Source of the DNA: Rhodovulum marinum
Lineage (GTDB): Bacteria; Pseudomonadota; Alphaproteobacteria; Rhodobacterales; Rhodobacteraceae
NCBI RefSeq assembly: GCF_004343075.1
Contig: NZ_SLXP01000018.1
Location: forward strand, 1 to 58,010
Direction: 5' to 3'
Length of the DNA stretch: 58,010 bases
The number at the start of each line of letters is the position of its first letter. Within the stretch, counting starts at the first letter, position 1. A program made the position numbers and the translations under genes. Shown here piece by piece: positions 52,034-58,010 of this stretch. The notes under the pieces were generated by a model, which saw only the letters and a program-made list of their open reading frames with translations, did not search any database and was not told the origin of the DNA.

Positions 52034-53041
52034 ATGCGACCTCTGGCTCTGGCTCTGGCCCTTGCCGCGATGCTTGCCTTGACTGGCGCGCCGGCTGACG
52101 CCCAAAGCCTGACCGAACGCAACGCCGCGCTGTTCGACGAAATCGAACGGGTGCGCGGCGTGCGCGGTCCCGCACTGGACCGGATCAAGACGATCTTCGC
52201 CGGCTCGGGGGTGCTTGGGCAGGGGAATCCCGCGATCACGCGCCACGCCATGAGCCGGGCCGAATGCAATGCGCGGGCGGGTGGAAATGCAGTGGCGCGC
52301 TATGCGAATTCCCGGTTCGAAAGGATCTGCGGCGCCAAGTTCATGGCACCGCTCTACGACCCCGCCACCCAGCGCCCTGAGGACGCCACGGCCTGCATCG
52401 ACCAGTTCGAGTACCCCAATATTCCCTGCGCCTACCCCGTGGTCTGGGTCAAGGCACGGGAGGCCGCCGAGATCTGCGCCGCCGAGGGCAAGCGGCTGTG
52501 CGATGCCCATGAATGGGAGGGCGCCTGCGCCGGGGCGCTGACCCCGCCCGACTATCGCTTCGACCTCGCAAAGGGGCTGTCGGCCTCGGCCGCGGTGAAC
52601 CGCATGCGCGCCGCCCACAACGCGAAATACCAGGGCTCAGCCCGCTGGAGTTACGGGCCTGCCTTCCGCGCGGGTGTATGCGCCCAGAACAGCGCGAAAA
52701 GCCCGACCTGCCCGGGCGGCGGCTGGCGCAATTGCGGTTCGAACACCTATCCGGTCGGCAGTTTTCCCGGCTGCACAAGCCCGCTGGGCGTCTATGACCT
52801 GAACGGAAATGCGGCCGAACACATGAACCTGCCGCTGGCCCCGGACCAGATGGCCAGCCGCGGCAGCACGACGCTGGGCGTGACCGAGATGAAGGGATCC
52901 TGGTTCATCTGGGACAGCTACCGCGCGCACCCGGATTGGTGCCGCTGGCGCGCGCCCTACTGGCATGGCGACCGGGTGATGAGCCCGCGCAGCCACGAAA
53001 ATTATCACCTCGGCTTCCGCTGCTGCAAGACGCTGCGCTAG
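52034..53041 (+). CDS. exported SUMF1/formylglycine-generating-enzyme-like domain protein
   Basis: 335 aa with a signal peptide (MRPLALALALAAMLALTGAP, ADAQ cleavage). SUMF1-type motifs: 'AAEGKRLCDAHEWEGACAG', 'NTYPVGSFPGCTSPLGVYDLNGNAAEHMNLP', 'MKGSWFIWDSYRAHPDWCRWRAPYWHG', and the terminal 'HLGFRCC'. Many Cys suggest disulfides in the periplasm. In this superfamily some members are enzymes and others are binding scaffolds; which applies here cannot be told. ATG 52034 preferred (AAGGAG 8 bases upstream); a GTG at 52025 overlaps the previous stop. Confidence 0.82.
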   Translation: MRPLALALALAAMLALTGAPADAQSLTERNAALFDEIERVRGVRGPALDRIKTIFAGSGVLGQGNPAITRHAMSRAECNARAGGNAVARYANSRFERICGAKFMAPLYDPATQRPEDATACIDQFEYPNIPCAYPVVWVKAREAAEICAAEGKRLCDAHEWEGACAGALTPPDYRFDLAKGLSASAAVNRMRAAHNAKYQGSARWSYGPAFRAGVCAQNSAKSPTCPGGGWRNCGSNTYPVGSFPGCTSPLGVYDLNGNAAEHMNLPLAPDQMASRGSTTLGVTEMKGSWFIWDSYRAHPDWCRWRAPYWHGDRVMSPRSHENYHLGFRCCKTLR

Positions 53042-53063
53042 CTATGGGTGAGCCCAAAACCCT

Positions 53064-54557
53064 TCAGCGATAAAGCGAAGCCATCAACCGCGCCGGCGCC
53101 TCGATCGGCCCTTCGCCGCTGAGGATCCCGGCATAGGTCGGATCGGCCAGCAGATCGGCCAGCGCCACCGCACGTCCCCCGACATAAGCTGTCTGGCTGA
53201 CCAGACGCACGCCATGGCTGTAATCGGCATAGCGCGCACCGTGGACCGTCGAAAGCGGCTGAATCGGTTGGCCATCCGGCTTGTGCCAGCCATAGATCGC
53301 TACACGGCCGGGGTTCCGCCTCAGCCGATTGGTCAGCACGAGGTCCTTTTTCTGCCCTGCCGTCAACTGACCGGCGCGGCCGCGTGTCTGGCCGTCGACG
53401 GTGCGGTTGTGCTGCCAGAAATAGCGCGTCGAAGTCATCGCTGCCCCGGGCGTCATCGGTTGCGGTGCAAGGCGCAGCCGCGCCTGGGCGAAGATCGCGT
53501 CGACCATGCGCGTCGTCGGTAGCAGAAAGCCGAAGCGGTCCGCGACCCGCGCCGCCGCGGGCAGGCCCATGGGCACGCGCAGATAGTCGCTGTCGCTGCC
53601 AAGCGCCAGGTAATCGGGCGTCACGCAGATCGTCACTTCTCCGACGCGACCACTGGGCAGTCGCCCCCTGATGGTGACCGGGGTCAACATGCGCAAGAAG
53701 CCGGGAAGGTTGCCAGCCAGAAGTTCCCGTTCGATCAGACGGTCACGCTCGGCCCCCTGCAAACCGTCCATCTTGCGCGCAAGTGCGCCCCCCGGTGCCG
53801 CGCCGCGCGGACGGTTCGGGATGCCGGCGGCAAGACGGGCGCTGCAGACGGGGCCGGTATCAAAGGAAGTCCGCGGCGTGGCCAGCCGCGCCGGCACAAG
53901 CGAACCCATCGCCGACGTCGCCCGGGCGACCATGTCCGCGGGGCGCAGACGCGGACGCAGCGAGGTGAAAACAATGTTCTGGGGCGGCGTCGAGGGTTCC
54001 GCGACCGCCACGAGTGCCGCTGCATCCGTCGGGCGCGGTCGGGGCCGGCGCGGCGCGGGTTCGGCAATGGCCATCTTGCGCAATTCGGGGCGCGGCGGTG
54101 GAACAAGGGCCGGCGCGCCGATCACGACCGGCACGATCACCGGCGGCGTCTCGGCGACCGGTTCGGCATCAGATGTCGGCCGCACGGGCGGCGACGCGGG
54201 TGCGGCCGGCGCGACCGAGGCCAGATTGGGGGCGGGCGGCGCGCTGCGCGTCGGAGGACGCGAGGCGAGCGCGGCCTCCGGCATGCCCCAGATCACAAGG
54301 TCGGACGGTGGTCCGTCGCGGTGGGGAACGGCAACGACACGCATCTCGGGTTCGCCGGGACGGGAAAACGGCGTTTCCCCGGTCAGCACGAAGGCCGCCC
54401 CGGCTACCGAAACACCAATGACCGCTGTCAGCGCGGCAGCGCCCAGCCAGGACCTCCGGTCTTCCTGAGGGGAAAAACGGGCGAACGACTGGGCGATCTC
54501 GTCGGCCTGTCGATCCCGGTCATCGGTTACCGCAGCCTTCTGGCGCTCTTGCGTCAT
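53064..54557 (-). CDS. membrane-anchored protein with Pro-rich linker, unknown function
   Basis: 497 aa. Cytoplasmic N-terminus, one membrane helix (about 38-59), a Pro/Ala/Arg-rich periplasmic linker (about 90-240), then a folded C-terminal half with 'PVCSARLAAGIPNRPRGAAPGGALARKMDGL', 'GDSDYLRVPMGLPAAARVADRFGFLLPTTRMVDAIF' (a dotted spacer removed nothing functional) and 'YGWHKPDGQPIQPLSTVHGARYADYSHGVRLV' near the end. The clustered His/Tyr/Asp residues there could be catalytic. I do not recognise the family. It converges on the SUMF1-like gene with 22 bp between stops, which suggests a functional set with the two preceding genes. Confidence 0.7.
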   Translation of the reverse strand: MTQERQKAAVTDDRDRQADEIAQSFARFSPQEDRRSWLGAAALTAVIGVSVAGAAFVLTGETPFSRPGEPEMRVVAVPHRDGPPSDLVIWGMPEAALASRPPTRSAPPAPNLASVAPAAPASPPVRPTSDAEPVAETPPVIVPVVIGAPALVPPPRPELRKMAIAEPAPRRPRPRPTDAAALVAVAEPSTPPQNIVFTSLRPRLRPADMVARATSAMGSLVPARLATPRTSFDTGPVCSARLAAGIPNRPRGAAPGGALARKMDGLQGAERDRLIERELLAGNLPGFLRMLTPVTIRGRLPSGRVGEVTICVTPDYLALGSDSDYLRVPMGLPAAARVADRFGFLLPTTRMVDAIFAQARLRLAPQPMTPGAAMTSTRYFWQHNRTVDGQTRGRAGQLTAGQKKDLVLTNRLRRNPGRVAIYGWHKPDGQPIQPLSTVHGARYADYSHGVRLVSQTAYVGGRAVALADLLADPTYAGILSGEGPIEAPARLMASLYR

Positions 54558-54703
54558 GGCCCATTCCCATATCGGCAAGGTTATCCCCAAGCAAGATAAC
54601 CCATGCGCCCTGTCAGAGGGTAAACGCCATCTGCGGCGGGAATCCGCCAATTACCCGGCCGGGCCGCCCAGCCCCTGGGCCGGTTACCGACAATCCGCTG
54701 CGC

Positions 54704-54932
54704 TGTTGATTTTCGCTAAGAACTGACCCGGGGGGGGCATCGAGAAGTGATCCGCCTGAAGGATATGGTCTTTGTGTCATGTGTGGGTCAATGCCGGTCA
54801 TTCCTCCTTCTTTTTTCCGGCGGCCTCGGTGCTGGCCTTGAAGCGATAGCTGTCATTGCCGGTTTCGAGGATGTGGCAGCGGTGGGTGAGGCGGTCGAGG
54901 AGCGCTTGGTCATCCTTGCATCGCCGAAGACC
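54704..54932 (-). pseudogene. istB: IS21-family remnant: istB 3' end and terminal repeat
   Basis: Reading leftward, 'VFGDARMTK' is followed after a one-base deletion by '[20 protein letters not shown]' and 'RFKAS', ending in a TGA at 54798-54800. This is the C-terminus of the IS21 helper ATPase IstB. Beyond it the sequence runs to TGTTGATTTTCGCTAAG at 54704-54720, which looks like the IS21 terminal repeat. The rest of istB and all of istA are gone, cut off by the IS3 remnant that starts at 54933. Confidence 0.8.
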
Positions 54933-55260
54933 TGAGCTACTCCCCGATCGTTGGACAGGACCAAGCGTGATTTAAGCTGCTCGTTGCACGTGCTGACCGG
55001 GTTGGTTGATATCATTTCTCTGCCAACAGGCCAGCGTCGGTGGCTTGCCACCCAGGGCGGAATGAGGGTGCTGGTGGTGTAGACCCGGCTTGCCAACTCA
55101 GCTGCCGCCTCCTCACCTTTCTGGGCTTCCAGCGCGACCTTCGCCTTGAGTCCGGCGCGGACTGCTTCTGTTTCGAAATCTCTGATCTCCTTCTCGTCGA
55201 AGATCAGCAGACTGCAAATCGTAGCCTATGTAAGTGTCCGAATTTCCGGGGGTTAGCTCA
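54933..55260 (-). mobile_element. IS3-family remnant with internal deletion
   Basis: Inverted ends TGAGCTACTCCCC...TTGGAC (54933-54956) and, on the other strand, TGAGCTAACCCCC...TCGGAC (55260-55236) bound 328 bp. Reading leftward, the right part encodes the OrfA-like 'LKAKVALEAQKGEEAAAELA'. This jumps at about 55083 directly to the OrfB C-terminus 'HHQHPHSALGGKPP' ... 'WQRNDINQPGQHVQRAA', with a TAA at 54972-54974. Nearly the whole transposase is deleted. It sits against the istB fragment, so one element landed in or beside the other. Confidence 0.8.
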
Positions 55261-55318
55261 CGGTCTCGCGATGCCACAACCGGCCTGAATCCCGACGCCG
55301 GACGCGGCCATACCCCGC

Positions 55319-56080
55319 CTAGAACCGGGCCCGCAGCGCTGCGGCCCCCCGGGCCAGAAGTGCGACATCGATCGTCAGAGCAGTGAACCGAGTGCCCAAC
55401 TTCATGCTGTGCTGGGCAAAGTCAGGGTCCAGCGTCAGGATACCAGACGGCAAGCCCACTGTTTTCAACCGCTCGATCGCACCTTCTATGGCCGCCACGA
55501 CCTTGGGGTGGTCCGCATTGCCCGGATACCCCATGCTTGCGGCCAGATCAGCCGGCCCGATAAACACGGCGTCGACCCCGTCGGCGGTGGCGATCTCTTC
55601 CAGCCGTTCAAGCGCGTCCCGGGTTTCGACCTGGACGATCAGGCACAATTCCTCCTCTGCGCGGGCGATATAATCGGCGATCAGACCAAACCGGCTTGCC
55701 CGGGTCACGCCCGCGACGCCCCGCACACCACGAGGCGGATAGCGCATCGCACGCACCGCGGCCTCGGCATCGGCACGCGACTGCACATAGGGAATCATCA
55801 GCGTCTGCGCGCCTTGATCGAGATGACGCTTGATCAACACCCAGTCATTGATCGCCACCCGGACGACCGGCGCACAATCGGGATACCCGGCAGTGGCCTG
55901 AAGCGACGACAGCGCGTCGGTGACCTCCATCGGCCCATGCTCGGTATCAATCAATATCCAGTCATAGCCACTGGCGGCGAGGGTTTCGGCAATGATCGGC
56001 GACGGGATCGCGTTCCAGATACCGATTTGCTGGCGTCCTGCTCGAAGGCGGGCCTTGAACTGATATTTAAGGTTTTCCAT
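55319..56080 (-). CDS. HpcH/HpaI-family 2-oxo-acid aldolase
   Basis: 253 aa class-II pyruvate aldolase. Signature pieces: 'QIGIWNAIPSPIIAETLAASGYDWILIDTEHGPMEV', 'PYVQSRADAEAAVRAMRYPPRGVRGVAG', 'CLIVQVETRDALERLEEI' (metal Glu) and 'DAVFIGPADLAASMGYPG'. The family cleaves 4-hydroxy-2-oxo acids such as 4-hydroxy-2-oxoheptanedioate or 2-keto-3-deoxy sugar acids; neighbours give no pathway, so the substrate is open. It stands alone between the insertion-sequence scar and the chemotaxis genes. The 239-bp gap upstream (56081-56319) shows nothing clear. Confidence 0.92.
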   Translation of the reverse strand: MENLKYQFKARLRAGRQQIGIWNAIPSPIIAETLAASGYDWILIDTEHGPMEVTDALSSLQATAGYPDCAPVVRVAINDWVLIKRHLDQGAQTLMIPYVQSRADAEAAVRAMRYPPRGVRGVAGVTRASRFGLIADYIARAEEELCLIVQVETRDALERLEEIATADGVDAVFIGPADLAASMGYPGNADHPKVVAAIEGAIERLKTVGLPSGILTLDPDFAQHSMKLGTRFTALTIDVALLARGAAALRARF

Positions 56081-56319
56081 GCCCGCTCCGCTACTTCGCT
56101 CTATGTTCGGCGATCAGAGACCGCAGGGCTGATCCGCGTCAAGAGCCAGCAGGACGGCCGAAAGGCCGGCGCGCCACCGGCGGCCCGAACAACCGTCCGG
56201 ATCGGCATGGGCGCGCCGTGTCAGGGTCGCTCTCTTTGTCCCGCCGCGTCCAGCCCGCAAGGCGCACGACCGGCTGCCTCGGGGTGTGGCTTTTCACAAC
56301 GTTACGCACGGCAAGAAAT

Positions 56320-56886
56320 CTAGAAAAGAGTGATACCAAGGTCTTTCTTGGCCGCCGGGCGGGAGGGGCGGCGTTCGAGCGGGGCCTCGGTCGGAGGCAA
56401 CATCACCAGACGCGCCGCCCCTGTAGAGGGTCGAAAATGCAGCCGCCGCGCCTGTTGCCCACCTAGGCTCTCGGCCACAACCTGAAATCCTTCCCGCTGC
56501 AGGTAACTCCTTGCAAAAACGACGTTCTTTTCACCGATATCGCTGAAAGCGGCACTGACGCGGGCGCCGCCGAACAGCTTGGCACGCAACTGGCTACGCA
56601 TCGCGCCATGCTTCAGCAGGTCGTTGATCAAAAGTTCCATCGCCATGGCGCCGTATTTCAGCTCGGTCTTGTTGGACCCCTCCTGACCGGGCAACAGGAA
56701 ATGATTCATGCCGCCGACCCGTGCAACCGGGTCGAAAATACAGGCAGACACGCAGGACCCCAGAACCGTCGAAAGCACGATTTCCGGGTCACGCGAGACG
56801 CGATACTCACCCTGGATCACCGGTTCAATGCGGTTGCTGGGCCAGTCCGACTGGACCGAAGGCGGGGACGTCGAAAAGGCGGTCAT
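56320..56886 (-). CDS. cheD: chemoreceptor glutamine deamidase CheD
   Basis: 188 aa. The catalytic triad typical of CheD is visible: Thr40 and Cys45 in 'STVLGSCVSACIF' and His62 in 'GGMNHFLLPG'. 'YGAMAMELLINDLLKHGA' and 'KLFGGARV' are family-typical. It deamidates Gln residues on chemoreceptors and tunes adaptation. The start (56886) overlaps the cheB stop by 4 bp. The C-terminal 40 residues are basic and Pro-rich beyond the usual domain. Confidence 0.94.
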   Translation of the reverse strand: MTAFSTSPPSVQSDWPSNRIEPVIQGEYRVSRDPEIVLSTVLGSCVSACIFDPVARVGGMNHFLLPGQEGSNKTELKYGAMAMELLINDLLKHGAMRSQLRAKLFGGARVSAAFSDIGEKNVVFARSYLQREGFQVVAESLGGQQARRLHFRPSTGAARLVMLPPTEAPLERRPSRPAAKKDLGITLF

Positions 56887-57875
56887 GCGGCACTCCTCCG
56901 GACACAGCTCTGAAGCAGGGCCGGGCCGATCCTGTCGATCGGCAACTGTTCCCGCACCCCACCAAGTTCTTGGGCCGCCCGCGGCATGCCGTAAACAAGG
57001 GCGCTTGCCTGGTCCTGCCCGATGGTATGCGCGCCGGCGCGGAACAGTTCCAGCATGCCTTCTGCCCCATCCCGCCCCATACCTGTCAGGATCGCCGCGC
57101 TCACCCGTGCGGCAATCGGAACAGCGGATCGGAAAAGAGCATCGACCGAAGGCCGATGCCCCGCCACGGGCGGTCCCTCCCGCAGGCGGCAATGGCTGGC
57201 CCCGCCACGTGCGACCTCAAGATGGTGGTCCTTGCCAGGCGCGATCAAAATCGTGCCCGTTTCCAGTGCCTGGCGGTCACGGGCCTCAATCACCTTCGCC
57301 CGGGTCGAGCGGTCCAGCAGACGAGCAAGACCCGCACTGAATGTGCCGCTGGTGTGCTGCACGATCAATGTTGGCGGGCAAGAGGCCGGAAAGCCCGAAA
57401 GAACACGGATAAGCGCATCCACCCCGCCCGTCGAGGCCCCGATCAGGATTAGGCGACCGCCTTGGAATTGCAGGTCTTCACTGGGCCTTTCGCGCGGTGC
57501 GACCGATTGAGACCGATCGAGCAACACATCGAAAAGGCATTGTCGAAGATCTTCCGCGGAAGCTTCAACTTGGACGACCCGCAGGCTGTGATTTCCGGCG
57601 CGCGCGGCCAGTCTCTCGCCGCTGGCCACCGAATCGGCAACCAGCAAGCAGCGAATACCAAGTGCTCGGAACAAGGTCTGCATGACCTCGAATTCGGGCA
57701 GGCGCGCCAGGTTTTCGGCGATAATCACCGCCTGTGGCGGCCGGTTTTCGGCCGCATGGTAAGTCTCGCTGAGATCCGAGGCACATACTCCGAGCGATAC
57801 GCCACGCATCGCACCGACCTTCGCCGCAAGCCTGCGCCGCCCGTCCTCGTTTCCATCTGCAATCATGACCCGCAT
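56883..57875 (-). CDS. cheB: CheB methylesterase with degenerate receiver domain
   Basis: 330 aa. The C-terminal methylesterase has its triad: Ser148 in 'GASTGG', His174 in 'IVQHTSG', Asp269 in 'TGMGRDGAEGM'. The N-terminal 110 residues keep a receiver-like outline, but the phosphoacceptor position reads 'AVIIAENLA' (Ala53 where Asp is expected), and the acidic pair is altered ('IADGNEDG'). CheA-driven activation is therefore unlikely. It is transcribed with cheD after a chemoreceptor gene. Confidence 0.92.
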   Translation of the reverse strand: MRVMIADGNEDGRRRLAAKVGAMRGVSLGVCASDLSETYHAAENRPPQAVIIAENLARLPEFEVMQTLFRALGIRCLLVADSVASGERLAARAGNHSLRVVQVEASAEDLRQCLFDVLLDRSQSVAPRERPSEDLQFQGGRLILIGASTGGVDALIRVLSGFPASCPPTLIVQHTSGTFSAGLARLLDRSTRAKVIEARDRQALETGTILIAPGKDHHLEVARGGASHCRLREGPPVAGHRPSVDALFRSAVPIAARVSAAILTGMGRDGAEGMLELFRAGAHTIGQDQASALVYGMPRAAQELGGVREQLPIDRIGPALLQSCVRRSAA

Positions 57876-57915
57876 CGGTTTGTCCGTCCTCTCAATTGGG
57901 GTCTTTCCGTCTCTC

Positions 57916-58010
57916 TCAGAAGTCCTGCCATGCGTTTGTGTCGTTGACGGCGGCCTTGCGCTGGACGGGGAAGGAGAGTTCGGGCTGGGGTTTGTGGTCC
58001 TGCGCGCCGG
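57916..58010 (-). CDS. methyl-accepting chemotaxis protein, C-terminal tail (5' end outside window)
   Basis: The leftward open frame enters from the window edge and ends at a TGA at 57916-57918 with the peptide '...QRKAAVNDTNAWQDF'. A flexible tail ending in an aromatic pentapeptide (AWQDF, compare NWETF of E. coli receptors) is typical of chemoreceptors that tether CheR/CheB. It lies 40 bp upstream of cheB in the same direction. The call rests on the tail and context only. Confidence 0.6.
   Translation of the reverse strand, partial: GAQDHKPQPELSFPVQRKAAVNDTNAWQDF

Noticed and set aside
1-58010. CRISPR arrays, rRNA operons, tRNA genes, prophage or integrative elements
   Set aside because: No regularly spaced repeats, no RNA gene signatures and no phage or integrase genes were seen beyond the IS remnants.

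Overview
The window is high-GC DNA of a marine or halotolerant alphaproteobacterium, almost certainly a Rhodobacteraceae (Roseobacter-group) chromosome. The evidence is a set of family hallmarks: a DUF2155 / MlaD / NDUFA12-like block, a RutR-type regulator beside preAT, an ectABC-ask ectoine operon, a small H-NS/HvrA-type protein, a cheD-cheB-MCP block, a perfect FnrL box, and GC-rich terminator-like repeats between genes. I see no rRNA, tRNA, CRISPR array or prophage. The only mobile DNA is one scar of two nested, decayed insertion sequences.

Layout. 1-1400: the 3' end of an acetyl-CoA synthetase gene whose tail is duplicated around a palindromic insert, a very small lipoprotein gene, and an intergenic stretch with DnaA-box-like sequences. 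1426-14549: a complete reductive pyrimidine (uracil/thymine) degradation locus. It holds an ABC importer, a dihydropyrimidinase, an N-carbamoyl-beta-amino-acid hydrolase, an omega-amino-acid aminotransferase, a RutR-like regulator with a matching operator, and preA/preT. 14820-21069: housekeeping genes (accB-accC, aat, DUF2155, mlaD-like, NDUFA12-like, clpX, clpP). 21222-25717: a MarR regulator divergent from ectA-ectB-ectC-ask. 26016-30181: ynjBCD-type ABC transporter and a two-helix ion channel.

30278-45068 is a central-carbon region. Leftward run ppsA, an acyl/acetyl-CoA ligase, a fused E1 alpha-beta dehydrogenase, a lipoyl E2 and a free-standing acyl carrier protein, tightly packed with 4-bp overlaps. 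A perfect TTGAT-N4-ATCAA FnrL box lies between ppsA and a divergent P-type cation ATPase. A second leftward group (DUF3141, a MaoC-phosphotransacetylase fusion, ackA) follows. The set reads as low-oxygen control of pyruvate, acetyl-CoA, acetate and PEP exchange. The E1-E2-ACP pairing without an E3 is the most unusual metabolic arrangement here.

45241-46720 is a decayed quorum-sensing locus: a LuxR-type protein without a DNA-binding domain, a divergent full LuxR regulator, and just downstream of it a luxI remnant that still shows the signature residues. 46892-54557: phosphoglucomutase/phosphomannomutase, H-NS-like protein, UDP-glucuronate-epimerase-like enzyme, and three exported or membrane-anchored proteins of unknown role (one with a SUMF1-like domain). 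54704-55260: IS21 and IS3 remnants. 55319-58010: HpcH/HpaI aldolase, cheD, cheB with a degenerate receiver, and the C-terminus of a chemoreceptor that runs off the window.
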